From positions 13,121,978-13,185,977 of the forward strand of contig CM043961.1 in NCBI GenBank assembly GCA_014529385.2: a DNA stretch of 64,000 bases, given 5' to 3'. Under the pieces are notes generated by a model. The model made no database searches. It saw only the letters and a program-made list of their open reading frames with translations, and had not been told where the DNA came from. Both the position numbers and the translations under genes were made by a program. Every line of letters starts with the position of its first letter. Within the stretch, counting starts at the first letter, position 1. This DNA comes from Adiantum capillus-veneris. Taxonomy: Eukaryota; Streptophyta; Polypodiopsida; Polypodiales; Pteridaceae. Positions 22,809-34,016 of this stretch are shown one piece after another.

Positions 22809-23423
22809 TGAGGTAAGCGGGTGCATCAGATGGCATATAGTGGCGCCAGGAGGTCGAATCGGGTCAATACTTGCACGTGGATAAGTACGGACACAACGTG
22901 GGTGTTTTTTTGTGATGATTATGCAGAAAGGTCACCATGAGAACTGTATTTGGGGGCCACTTCACGTGATTGCGAGATGCATTATTAAAAAGAGTTGAGT
23001 GCCAGGTGTGCGGATGATGCAAAAAGTTAACAAAAATGCACTGTGTGGCCAGTTTTTGGCCTGTTCGGGGTCCGTTTGAGGTCAACTAAAATGCCAAAGG
23101 TGCCCAAGTGATAAAATAAAGTATGGACACTGAAAAACCAGAGAAAAAAACCAGCAAAGTGTGGAGAGAAGAGGAGGAACAACCGTAACTCAGTTTTTGT
23201 TGTTTTTGGAGCCTGTTTTGGCCATAAACTGCTCATCCGAGGTCGGATTTGAGCACTCTGATATTGTAGACTAGGGTTGTAAGTTTCTCCTTAGAGCGAA
23301 GCCTCTGCCCTAATTTGTAATTGTATCTAGCATATTTCATCCATATTGTGTGAGCTATTTGCCCGATTGGTGTTGGCCCAAGCTCAATTGTATCTAAACA
23401 TAAAAAGTATTTCTCTTTTGAGC
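22809..23423. other. Non-coding DNA right of element C
   Basis: No gene is seen. AATAAA-like motifs near 23113 and the lead into (GT)n tracts and an F-family gag suggest LTR or leader sequence of another gypsy element. No matching partner was found in the window. Confidence 0.4.
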
Positions 23424-23436
23424 TGAGTTTTTGGGT

Positions 23437-23491
<55 letters not shown>
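23424..23491 (+). repeat. (GT)n microsatellite
   Basis: About 68 bp of nearly pure GT with one TTT interruption, 100 bp before a second and longer GT tract. Confidence 0.95.
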
Positions 23492-23588
23492 TGTGTTGAG
23501 TGGGCAAATGGATAGTCTCTCTCCTCTCACTCCATTGGTGTGTTCCCTGTCTCGGCTAGGTGGGTTGTGTAAGTCGAGCGGTGCCCCA

Positions 23589-23725
<137 letters not shown>

Positions 23726-23760
23726 ATCCCAAGAGTGTGTGTCGAGTGATTATAGAGGCG

Positions 23761-24186
23761 AAAGAGGGAGGACAAGCAGTAAAGTTTGAGTACTTTTCAG
23801 GGTTTTGAGATGATCCTAAGGCTTTAGCCTTTATCCAACAATTTGATATAGCATTTTCTGGAGGCCACTATACCGAGCACTCCTAGATCATACGGGCAGC
23901 ATCCTTTTTGAAAGGCTATGCATGGGCATGGTGTTCCACTCTTTTGTTAAAGAAACAAGCACCAACAAAGTGGTTGAAATTCAAGAAACTCTTGACTTAC
24001 CCACCAAATGAACCTTCGACAAGTCACAACAGAAACAGATGACAGAGAGATAGACGACCTCCATTGACAGAAGACCAAAGAGATGAATATTTCAAAGCAA
24101 CAAAGTGTTTTGAATGTGGAGAACAAGGACATATCGCTACGTGGTGCCCCAAAAAGGCACAAGAATTAGGACGAATGACAGATTGA
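23761..24186 (+). pseudogene. Family F gag fragment with CCHC knuckle
   Basis: The plus strand reads F-E-Y-F-S-G-F, then A-F-I-Q-Q-F-D-I-A-F-S-G-G-H-Y, the usual start of the gypsy capsid. After an internal deletion it reaches the zinc knuckle C-F-E-C-G-E-Q-G-H-I-A-T-W-C (about 24112-24153). Stops interrupt it near 23805 and 23884. Protease and pol are missing. Its first 165 bp are repeated in inverted orientation at 25015-25180. Confidence 0.8.
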
Positions 24187-24910
24187 AAGGACAACAGGAC
24201 GAGGCGATACTCGTTCCAAGACAACTTTTAGATAGAAAATTATAGATGGAATAGCATTATTTTGCTTTATAAATTTATAAGACTTTTTGGAGGATGATTT
24301 TGAATTTTGAATGAAATTAATGTTTTATGAAAGAACCTGCTATTTGTGAGCAGATAACAGATTAAGAATGAGATGATGATGATTTTGGAGCAGTGACAGC
24401 TACTGAATGAACCTGATAACGAATCATGAATTTTGAATCATGATTAATTCAATGGAATGGTCACGAGCACCATTGAATCAGTCGTGATTGCATCAAGAGT
24501 TCTTGCACAATGAGATGGATGGCCACACAACTAGAACTGAATGATTGAACCACTCTGTTCAGTATGAACTTAGTGATGGATTGGGATCCATGGAAATTTA
24601 CTCGCACACGACACTGCTTGAGACAAAATACACATGATCGCACTAAGGATTAGTTAATTTGACATCAGTTAGGTCCGGGATGGATCTAGTCACGGTCTGA
24701 TATTTGGAATGAATTTTTATGTGATTGATTTAATATGTCATATGATGTTGGATGAGATTTGAATGTGATCTGGCTGTGATCTAAATGTCATTTTTGTACA
24801 AGTGTTGGATATGTGTTGTATAGTGCATTGGTACTTAGAGTCAGTGTCTATTGAATTGGTTTATGGCTTATGCCTGATTTTGCAGGCATAATCGAGGGCG
24901 ATTACAATTC
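24187..24910. other. AT-rich spacer inside family F remnant
   Basis: No coding sequence is seen. It lies between the gag fragment and a polypurine tract/LTR start of what may be the same, heavily deleted element. It is rich in short direct repeats of GAATTTTGAAT type. Confidence 0.45.
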
Positions 24911-24911
24911 T

Positions 24912-25014
24912 TTCAAGAGGGGGGTATGTCACAAAATGATGATGTGGCAAAACGGCCCGGACACACACATGTGGCTGACAAGTTGTACGGACAACATGAC
25001 ACGTGACGAGGTCC
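24912..25014 (+). repeat. Polypurine tract and truncated F LTR start
   Basis: TTCAAGAGGGGGGTA ends at 24926 and is followed by TGTCACAAAATGATGATG. The full F LTR at 54830 (minus strand) begins TGTCACAAATTGATGACG, so this is the first ~88 bp of an F-type LTR. It is cut where the inverted gag copy begins. Confidence 0.72.
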
Positions 25015-25545
25015 GTGCATTACCTTTCAAAAAGGATGTTGTCCATCTGATCTTGGAGTGCTCGGTATAGCCGCCTCCACAAAATGGTATAATGCTATAT
25101 CAAACTGTTGGATAACGGCTCAAGCCTTAGGAGCATCTCGAAACCCTGAAAAGTACTCAAACTTTACTGCTTGTCCTTCCTCTTTGAATTTTTGGGCCTT
25201 TTTGTTCTTGTCGTCGAAGAAATCATACTGATTGGCTCTGTAAAAGTGCTTCCCCTTTGCATAAAGCATGTGACCTTTCCGTCCTTTCTTGCCTTTCTAT
25301 CCTCATCACTTGGGTCTGAAGAAGATGCCTTGTCCAAGCTGTCAAAAGAAGATGAGGACAAACTGGGCAATCCTTTGAAGTGTACACGCTTCTTCTGTTT
25401 TCTGGCGTTTACAAAAGAGGATTTTTGACCCAAGTAATCGGGGAAATCAATTCCCTTGTTACGTTTCTTCAACTGCTTTTCTTTTGACCCCAATAGTTGT
25501 TGACTAGTTTTTCAACAACGTCCTCGAGTTCATCTTCAGTAAACA
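25015..25545 (-). pseudogene. Family F gag fragment, opposite strand
   Basis: Minus strand: an acidic N terminus (E-D-E-L-E-D-V-V-E-K-L) starts near 25545. After a frameshift comes a lysine/serine-rich linker (S-L-S-S-S-S-F-D-S-L-D-K), then the capsid start homologous to 23761-23925. It ends where the truncated F LTR begins. It provides the gag N terminus that the plus-strand copy lacks. Several stops make it non-functional. Confidence 0.7.
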
Positions 25546-25629
25546 TCCATGGAACAGGAGGCTGCTTGAGGGCTTAACTGGGGAATCGATGGCTTTCTGC
25601 CAATGAGTGTGCACCTCGTCAATCGGGTG

Positions 25630-26446
25630 CCTCCGACATGCTCTGAGAGCATAGATCTGGTGCATCTCCCCCTGGCTAGATCTAAATGTGGATCTAGATC
25701 TCGGTCAAGGAAACCTGCTACTACAAGGCCTGTGAAGGGCTGTCCTGAGGAGGTACTGCACCATGGAGAATGTCACAGGCTTGGTCACTCAAAGTCGGAA
25801 ATTCAACATGACACATGAGTAAATCACTTAAAATACTTCACAACTTTAAATACTTGAGTCGACACCGCCCAATGTAGTTCCGTGCCCAGAGAGATTGGCC
25901 CCAAAGAATGGCGCTCCTTTCGGTATTTCTTTTATATTAATGCTTGACCAAAGTACAACTCTCGCGGGTCCTCGGCTCTCAAACTCTGCGTCTAGAGGCT
26001 CTGAAGAGTGAGGTCCTTGGGCTCCTTTTATTCTTACAAGAAATGCCAAAAGCAGAGCCCCAAAGCAGTTAAACTCAAAAGCAAACTATCCCAAAAGCAA
26101 CTGGTCTTCAAAAATTGCCAAAAAGGATCAACGCAAATTGCAAAAATCCGTACAACCCTGCCACGGTAGCAACCAGCATGAAAAGTGAAAATCCGTACAA
26201 TGGCATGGAACTACGTCGGGCGGTGTCGACTCAAGTATTTAAAGTTGTGAAGTATTTTAAGTTATTTACTCATGTATCATGTCGGATTTCTGACTTTGAG
26301 TGACCAAGCCTGTGACATTCTCCACCGTGCAGTACCTCCTCAAGGCAGCCCTTCACAGGCCTTGTAGTAGCAGGTTTCCTTGACCGAGATCTAGATTTAG
26401 CTAGGGGGAGATACACCAAATCTATGCTCGCAGAGCATGTCGGAGG
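25630..26446. repeat. Large inverted repeat with coding arms
   Basis: Arm one is 25630-25870 and arm two 26218-26446, inverted, about 90 percent identical, with a 347-bp loop. Each arm contains the same reading frame running toward the loop (25603-25818 plus; 26270-26542 minus), sharing R-S-R-K-P-A-T-T-R-P-V-K-G-C and G-E-C-H-R-L-G-H-S-K-S-E-I. Within it a GGAGAA-TGTCACAGG motif (25765-25779 and mirrored at 26309-26323) resembles a polypurine tract with LTR start. The loop is similar to the interior of the F LTR at 54348-54700. A head-to-head duplication of a retroelement 3' end is the best reading. Confidence 0.75.
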
Positions 26447-26449
26447 TGA

Positions 26450-27135
26450 TGCACATGTGGAGACCGTGTTAGTGGTCTCGTGTGCAGAGCAGTTGGCAGT
26501 GTCAGTAGCAATCATAGTTGTGTGCACCTCGGATCTATCCATTGGGCATGACTGTTCTATGGCGGACCACCCTTGGTCACTTGTATGAGCAGATTGTTAT
26601 TAGCATGGAGAGCCTTTCCCAAATGTCTCACTCTCTCTTTCTATCTCATTCTCAGATGTCCTTTCTCTTTCTACCTCAGTGATCTCTCTTCTCCACAGAT
26701 GTGCCTTGTTCATGTGTTTGGCATTGCAGGGGCTCTAGATCGGAGTCAAGGTACTCACCAGATCACGAGCCAGTTCTTGTCTTCATTTCATCTTCTGCTG
26801 CCACCTTTGACAGTATACCCCCAACACAGTCCCAACACACATGAGTTGGAGTGCATCTAATTCTATCATGTCACAAAGTGCTTGTTCCATATGGATCCTT
26901 TGGCATTCCTATCCACATTGACCATGGAGCTCATCACATCACTACACTCAATTTCTAACAAGAGCTTCCAACACACTACCTTTACTCTTGCCACTAGCAA
27001 TACTGGGATGATGCCCCAAAATAGGTGGAATGATGATGAGTGCAGACAGTTGTATAGATGCCTTTGAGAGCAAAGACTACTTGGACAAATATTTTGCAGC
27101 TAAGCCTGAGGCGAGATGCGCACTCGTACTAGTTG
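26450..27135. other. Pyrimidine-rich DNA, no firm gene
   Basis: A short frame at 27030-27149 (I-D-A-F-E-S-K-D-Y-L-D-K-Y-F) runs into the LINE insertion and reopens after it. It might belong to an older element. Nothing else is supported. Confidence 0.4.
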
Positions 27136-27149
27136 AAAGAGGCACCTCT

Positions 27150-27784
27150 ATTCATTGTCTTTGGGACTGTTCTTTGGCACAAGAGATGTGGCTTCGCGTT
27201 CTTTGGCTGATGCTTGCTCTTTCCATGGCTCAACAGTACACTTGGGGGGCAGCTGCTTGGTCCACTCTCACGGGTCCGGCACTTCAGTTTGAGCTATCTT
27301 CCACCAGTAGGATGATAGTGATGTAGGGGTGCAATGAGAGAGAGGAGTGTTGGGAGCTCATCAATGGCCTGACACTCTGGTTCATCTGGCGGGCCTACTA
27401 CTTCCACATTTTTGAGGCTCGCCCTGTACCACCAGCAGAGACTGTTTGCGATCTTTGGGTAGAGTTGATCCATACTCTCAGAGGACAACTCGAGAGACTC
27501 TAGGGCAGCTCAGACCACATGTGGGAGCACGGAGAGGCTTTCCTTTTGACTCTGGTGTCCTTGCCCTTTTTTCACCATGGTCCAGGGTGTACTCAGATGG
27601 CACTACCGTCCACCTGTGTGGCTTTTCCCTCCTCCCATTTCTTGATTTAGCCTCATTGTACATATGCTGTTTTTTCATTGGGAGAGTCTCCCCATCATGT
27701 TTGTTGTAGCCCTCTCTTAAAGAGGTGGTTGTAGCCCTATGGGCAGTTTCATTAACTAATAGAAGGATCTTTTTCTCGGAAAAA
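27150..27784 (+). mobile_element. 5'-truncated LINE (non-LTR retrotransposon) 3' end
   Basis: The sequence encodes the zinc-binding tail of plant L1-type ORF2: H-C-L-W-D-C-S-L-A-Q-E-M-W, then W-E-L-I-N-G-L-T-L-W-F-I-W-R-A and I-F-E-A-R, with breaks near 27325. A 3' untranslated region and a short A run (about 27780-27787) follow. A 14-bp direct repeat AAAGAGGCACC(T/C)CT lies at 27136-27149 and 27785-27798, as expected for target-primed insertion. RT and endonuclease are absent because of 5' truncation. Confidence 0.8.
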
Positions 27785-27798
27785 AAAGAGGCACCCCT

Positions 27799-28185
27799 AT
27801 GAGGAAAGTGGGTGACTAGAGGGTATAGTTTGGCAATGAGATGGGTGCATGAGTACACCATGGACAAATTACCACCTCTCGAGTGTGAATTGGGCGCTAA
27901 TGACGTTAGTGGGGATGTTGTAGTATTTATTCAATACTATGCATGATGAAGTTGATGCTTATATTGTCTTATGGGTGACTGCTATGAGTCTATAACTGCA
28001 CTTTCCTTCATAGGTGAATTTGGGCTCTTCATGGATTCATGTAAGTATATAAATTACTGCCTTCTGAATGTGATTTGGGTGTCCCACATCGTCCTCTTTC
28101 ACAACAAGAGAAACAAGGTAGTGAGACAAGAGCTCAGACAAAAATACACATAGAGCGGACTTAAGTGGCACCAGCACAACCATTG
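27799..28185. other. No recognisable gene
   Basis: Continuation of the sequence interrupted by the LINE. Stops occur in all frames and no motif is recognised. Confidence 0.4.
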
Positions 28186-28189
28186 CCCA

Positions 28190-28440
28190 CCAAGATGGCC
28201 TATTACAAAGAGCAATTTCTCATGTTGAGACATGACAGCTTTATTCAACATCTTTGATACATGGATTTAGTTCTACCACACAAGTTGAGGGTAATGACTG
28301 GTCAGCTTAGAGTCTCATCTCACCTCCTTGAGATTAAGGAAGGTAGAGCAGTGAACATCTCATTAGAGGCCAAGGTGTACAGGCTCTACAAACAGGAGGT
28401 AAATGAGGCACATTTTGTTTGCAGTTGTGCTTGCTAGAGT
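28190..28440 (+). pseudogene. Possible second LINE ORF2 tail
   Basis: The plus strand reads M-A-Y-Y-K-E-Q-F-L, then L-R-V-S-S-H-L-L-E-I-K-E-G-R and E-A-H-F-V-C-S-C. This resembles the C-terminal region of L1-type proteins, where 'LR.GSH.L.IE.GR' precedes a Cys/His cluster. One TGA interrupts it. No poly(A) tail or duplication is evident. Confidence 0.4.
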
Positions 28441-28909
28441 GATATGCTACCTCTCTTTTGTTTGGTGAGACGGAATCCTCTATCGAGTCAACGATGATGA
28501 TTCGAGACCATCACATCGACACAGATGGGCAATGTAGAACATCACAAGGAGAGATGGTAGGACTCCTAACCCTTTGTAGATCATGCGAGTCCTTGCAATG
28601 GCTGATCTATGTATGCCATACTTAACTCTCCCACATAGGATGGGCCTGACTAGGCGTGCATTTTCATGACAGTGTACTTTGCTTTGTAGCTGATGACGCC
28701 TCCCCCTTCCTTGAGTGATTTATATATCTGCTGTGTTTTTGGTTGATATGGAGATGGGCTTCCATTGTTCAGACAATTTTGAATTTTGTTGCAAATTCTC
28801 CTCTTTGTTGCCACTGTTGGCCGTGAAGATGGTTTTTGGTGTTGCTTGCCTTTGTGGGACCTGAGCTTCTTTGGGTCGTTGACTTTGTGATGGATTTTCC
28901 CTCGGCAAC

Positions 28910-29108
28910 TGAAGTGCATGAGCGAGAGCGCGTGTGAGTGTGTGTGTGTGTAGCAATGGGGAAGAGAGAAGAAGAGGAGACATGTGTTTGGAGGGGATAA
29001 ACTCACTATGAATATGTGAGCCCCTTGTTCTATTATGTACATAACATTTGAATAAGTGTAGTGGGCGGGCGCCTGGCCTAACTGGCCGCATAGGGCTTTA
29101 CTCCAACA
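28910..29108 (-). repeat. N1 3' LTR
   Basis: 199 bp; on the plus strand it starts TGAAGTGCATG and ends ACTCCAACA. It pairs with 32338-32518. Confidence 0.82.
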
Positions 29109-29224
29109 ACCTCCCATGTAAAGGCCAATGTGGCCATGAGGGAGAAAAAAAAAGGAAACCGTACAAAACCTATACACAACCATCACGAGTATGACCTCAG
29201 CCAACGCCCACTGGCTCACAAAAT

Positions 29225-30721
29225 CTATGTGCATCGAGCTTTAATTGTAGAGGAAGCATAGAGTGATCAACCACATACTCCTCACCAAAGCCACACACAT
29301 CAGGTAGGTATCTCACGATACATTAAAAAGTGCCCCTAAGCTCAAGGCCAATATCAGCCACTACACGGTTGACTGCTCCCATTGCAAATGCACCTACCGC
29401 AAATGCAATCTCGGGTCTCAAGGTCAACATCTCGTACATCAGACTCTTGAATGCTAATGTAATTCTGGAAATCTCTACCAATATTTGACCATCTCAGCCA
29501 AGTTTGGCTTAGAACTCCACTCATGGCAATCATCTTGACACCTGAAATCCAATCCCTGGAATCCATCCTCTTGTCCATCGCATGTCACATGCGTACTAAG
29601 AGCATCTGTCTATCCTGAACCCTGTGAGGCAAGAGCAATCCCTAGCTCCAACTCACATGTATTAGCCTCTGGCCTAAGCATATCCATGAATGGTTGAATC
29701 ATGGTTGAATCCTCAACGATCAAGCCATCCATATCCATCACATCCATGAATGACATGCCTCATTGCACAACTATCTACACAACTGGCTCAACACACTCAC
29801 AAACTAGAGCATCATGCAACCTATCTGCAAAGGATACATGCCTCGTCGCTCTGCATGGCTGCATACTCATAAAGATTGTGCAATCTCGCACATGACATAC
29901 TTGCATCACATGAATCGTGTCAACACTAGCACCTCTGACTATGACTAGTTGTCCATGATGCAATCCAAAATTGTGCTTGTCCAGCACTACCTGGCATCCA
30001 CTGTGGCATCTCCTGCACCAACTATGTCATGCAGTGAACCATCAGCTAGTTACACACACATCCAAGCATACCACTAGCATATGTGCTAACCACTCACGAC
30101 TCGGCATACGTGAGATCTAGCACTCACATCTGGTATCCAATGCAAAGGTAATGTGTCACCAAAAACCGACATAAGAAAGTCAAGAGTAAACATGGAAGGA
30201 AAGTTGACATCTCCGTCATGTGTAGCCACATACGCTACATCTGCTCCCACATCATCCAAAGTGATAGCATCCCTCATATGATGTCTCCTACGTTGTCTCA
30301 TCCACCACAAACAACGGCTACGTACATGCCATATATGACCACAATTCCAACACACAATATCTCTGTTTTTGCAAGATCGTCCTTTGACTCTAGGCATCTC
30401 TCTAGACTCATTTGTGCCAAAAGCATTGTACAATTTTTACCACAAATCTCTAGTTGTACATATGCATCCAAATCAATGTGATAGACAGACTCACCAAGGT
30501 GGAACATGATCGTCGAATGTGCAAGCTCGTCCAAGTCCTCCTTCTCATCACCAGCCATAGACTCTGGCCTATGGCCTAGCATCCATGCCTTGTAGTGGTA
30601 ACACTTGGTCCAGTTGAGTCAATGCATCATGCATACCTTCTTTCCAATGCTTGAAGTTTGAACCATTAAACCTTGTATGGAAAAGCATAAACTTTGACAG
30701 TGATGTACTTGCCAAATCCAT
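29225..30721 (-). pseudogene. N1 Gag-protease-pol remnant ORF
   Basis: The minus-strand start at 30721 gives a copia Gag opening with F-N-G-S-N-F-K-H-W-K-E-G-M-H-D-A-L. Later parts include H-L-G-E-S-V-Y, the knuckle C-W-N-C-G-H-I-W-H-V-R-S-R-C (about 30345-30305), a protease start W-I-P-D-V-S-A-R-S-H-V (D-V-S in place of D-S-G), G-Q-L-V-I-V-R-G-A, and finally S-L-M-Y-E-M-L-T-L-R-P-E-I-A-F-A-V-G. The last block is the copia segment between RT and RNase H. Integrase, RT fingers/palm and RNase H catalytic residues are missing. Many stops and frameshifts make this copy dead. Confidence 0.75.
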
Positions 30722-32337
30722 GGTGATAACCTAAGAACAAAATCAAGCACAAATTGATGTGTTGGATAGCCAAAGCCCGGCTAACTCACACACCAAGTAC
30801 TATCAAAATACAACATAAGCTAGCATAAGCTCTCCAAGAGAACTGTCAAAAAATATGGCAATCAATGTAACGAAACAAGTGAGCAAAATCGCTCAAATGA
30901 TTCCAAAAAACCCGCTCTTATCCAAAAGCACTATGCATAATCGATGAACCTATCATCAACAATCTCCCTCCTAAAGAGATTACCGCATACATGTCAAATG
31001 ACATAATTCGATGAGCAAACACTCTCACAATGCGATGCCAAAACACTATGGCAAAGCAACCGCTGAGTGCCAAGATGCAATCAAAGCACAACTGCAAACC
31101 ATGCGCATAAACAAATAAAGTTGCAAGGAAATTCCGACAAAGTTTTAGCAATATCTTGGATATATAACCATAATAACTATACATGCCATAGACACGCTCA
31201 AAACCATGAGCAAACCATGCGCAAAATCCCACACTCAAGTATACATAAGCTACCCCAAATTCTCAACTCTCTGAACCTGGAAAACAATCCTATAATCCTA
31301 AACACAAAGTGTATCAATCGCACTCTACAAGCAAGACAATTACTAGGAAGAACTTGGATGCAAACGAGCCAAAATACCGCACAAATTGATGCTCAAAATA
31401 GTTGAAAACCAGCCCACATATGCCAATGTAAAACGGAGAATATCATAACCAAAAAGTGCACATCATGTGCATCCACATGGCATATAAATGAGCATCAAAG
31501 CATGTACCAGACGTGCATCCAAATCAACTGAAAATTCAGCTCTCAATCTTGTCAAAAATGCCTGCAAAACTCTTTACCTGTGATGAATCAACTCTCAAAT
31601 CCTGAGAGTCCACAAGAGTGCATACATCCACCAAAAGTTCTCCTCTTATGCACGTAAATGTACTGAAAATTTTCAACCCACGCTCTCTTCACTGAGAGAA
31701 AACCATAAATGCGCAAAACAAGAGAACGACCAAGCTCAATCTGAGTTCTTTGGATGTAGCAAATTATCTCTAAAAGCACTCTAAATTACCACAATGGGTA
31801 TACATTGTTTGCATATCAATTTTCAAGTGTATGTCTACGTATGTGTACATATACACACACCATAAACTCTTGCATGGCAAGGGACCTGTATACAGAAGAA
31901 CCTGCAAAAGTAGACCACCCTGCTGTCTGGGTAAAGTAGATATCTCCCAAATCGTGCGGAATTTGCAAAAATATCCTTCTGTAAAGTTGTAGAGCACACA
32001 AAAATGGCTAGGGATAATAAGGATCAACCTGAAATGTCAATTCTAACCTAGAGAAATCTGATCTGCAAAATTTTTAGCCTATTCTACACGACCTACAGGA
32101 AGTCTGAATGACGTATCTCAAAATCGGTGAGGATTTTGAGAAAAAAAAATCTGCAAAGTTGAAGAGCACAAAAAATCAGTCGGGAACAAGTGAGCATCAG
32201 CCTGAACGGAACATTTTGACATACCAAAACAAACCTGCAAAAACATGTTGAAGTTTTTGCTGCTTAATTGCCTGCTTCCCTATCGAGCTCCAATGGTGCT
32301 CTCCAATCCTCAAGCTCTGATACTAGCTGAAGTGCAC

Positions 32338-32518
32338 GAGCAGGAGCATGTGTGAGTGTGTGCAACAATGGAGAAGAGAGAAGAAGAGGAGACTTGTGTT
32401 TGTAGGGGTTAAAACTCACTATGAATATGTGAGCCCCCTTATTCTATCATGTACATAAAGAATAAGTGCAATGTGCAGGCGCATGGCCTAACCGACGACA
32501 TGGGTCTTTACTCCAATA
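32338..32518 (-). repeat. N1 5' LTR
   Basis: About 181 bp, similar to 28910-29108 but shorter in the TGTG tract and near the end. It is followed on the minus strand by the iMet primer site (about 32322-32334). Confidence 0.78.
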
Positions 32519-33009
32519 GGTTCCACTACAATGCAAGTCGTTTGCAATGTTTCACCAACTTTGAAGCACTATCGAGTAGATAGCCCTCTTATCGAATTTG
32601 GCATTTCTTGGCAGTTGTTGTTGTATGCCCTTCTTCGACTTGCCCTTGTGTAATGGAGCTTTGTTGTTGTCCTTGAAGATAAGAGTTTCTCTTGGCAAGC
32701 ATAGTTGATACCTACAAATTTTACTTTGATTCTTTGAAGAAGGACATGGGTAGCCATTTCCTTATTATTGATGTAGAAGGAATATGTACAAGAAGACAAT
32801 AAATGTTTCTAAATTAGAGTTTAAAAGTTTGATGACCAAAGGGAAAAAACTCAGTGGAAAAAAATTGCCTTTGGTATGCTCTCTTATTGGAGTTGAGTAA
32901 TTGGAATTTAAATACCTGTTCATGCAAGGTGAGTGCTTGGGAAAACAAAGGAAGAGTAAATAATGCAAGTGTTGTCATAAAATATAATATCTAACTTTAC
33001 CAAATGCTA
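32519..33009. other. Non-coding DNA between N1 and family D
   Basis: AT-rich; short frames on both strands lack any domain. No boundary motif is seen before family D sequence starts at about 32995. Confidence 0.45.
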
Positions 33010-33087
33010 GATGCTAGATGGATGCAAGGAACCTAGCTTAAGGATAATATGAACCTTGTCAATGCTTACAATGCTACACTAGAGTAA
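33010..33087 (+). pseudogene. D0 pol C terminus (chromodomain tail)
   Basis: D-A-R-W-M-Q-G then, after a TAG, L-K-D-N-M-N-L-V-N-A-Y-N-A and a stop at 33085-33087. It matches the end of D2 pol at 42973-43053. The rest of D0 is absent to the left. Confidence 0.7.
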
Positions 33088-33967
33088 AAAAATGAAAACG
33101 CATTTTAAATGAACAATGTTTTTGTCTTATAAGACTCATTCTCTCTCTTTTATTGTGCACAAAATTTAAGAAGTTTGCATGCTTAGGATCATGTTTGTGG
33201 TGACGACGTCTCCCAAACACTAAGTAGAGCTTGTTGTCATTCTACTTTGGAAGTATGATATGGACTAAAGAGCAGAGATGCTTACAACAGCTAAGTCTCC
33301 CAAGCACCAAATGGATTAATCATCCATCTTGGAATGATGTCCTATATGTGATTCTAGATATATATCAACAGGGAACCAAAAGGACAAATGGTTGTTAAGT
33401 ATGGAGCCTGATTTACCCTTGTAATTTTCTGTGGTAAAAGCGCACATTTGTAAGGCCCCCATTATGAGGAGAAGCCATTTTTCGCCGGAATATTATGGCC
33501 GGACGGCGGCCGGAAAGTGGTCGGAAAACAACCGGTCGGTTGGCCAGTGGCCGGTAGTCAATGGCCGATGGCCGGTGGTCGGAAGTCAATGGCCGGTGGT
33601 CGGAAGTCAATGGCCGGTGGCCGATGGCCGAATTCAAAAGCGGACTTGTCTTCTCAAGGGCGGCCACACATGGGCGGATTGGAGGGTCCGATTTGGACTT
33701 ATTCGCACAAGGGCGGCTACACATGGCTATCTCTCATAAGAGAGGGCAGCCCTTTTGGCCTATAAAAGGAGGCCATTTCTACACACATTTCATAGTGTGA
33801 AGTTGATGCAACAAGGTGAGTGTGAGGTGGTGAGAGTGAAGCAAGGCGGGAGCTCCATTAAGGGTATAATCCATTTGTAAACTACTTCTTGTTTTGAAGT
33901 ACTAGAGCCATTGAGTGGCTGCTTTTCCGTGGACATAGCCCACATTGGGTGAACCACGTATATCGTG

Positions 33968-34016
<49 letters not shown>

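Larger units (their letters stand above)
28910..32518 (-). mobile_element. Non-autonomous copia element N1
   Basis: Two related LTRs (28910-29108 and 32338-32518) flank a 3.2-kb interior read on the minus strand. Next to the right-hand (5') LTR lies a primer site AGTATCAGAGC; next to the left-hand (3') LTR a purine tract ACATGGGAGG. Gag begins at ATG 30721 after a leader of ~1.6 kb, and the coding part ends near 29230. The interior matches N2 (49373-53305) throughout, including the fused pol segment. No target duplication was found, and the 5' LTR terminus has decayed (CCAATA for CCAACA). Confidence 0.82.

Noticed and set aside
28650-29234. 194-codon minus-strand frame
   Set aside because: It crosses the N1 LTR and a TG microsatellite, and its composition shows no domain.
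33413-33800. Three overlapping frames of 70-100 codons in the B LTR (also 11205-11605)
   Set aside because: All come from the GC-rich minisatellite; the LTR explains the conservation.
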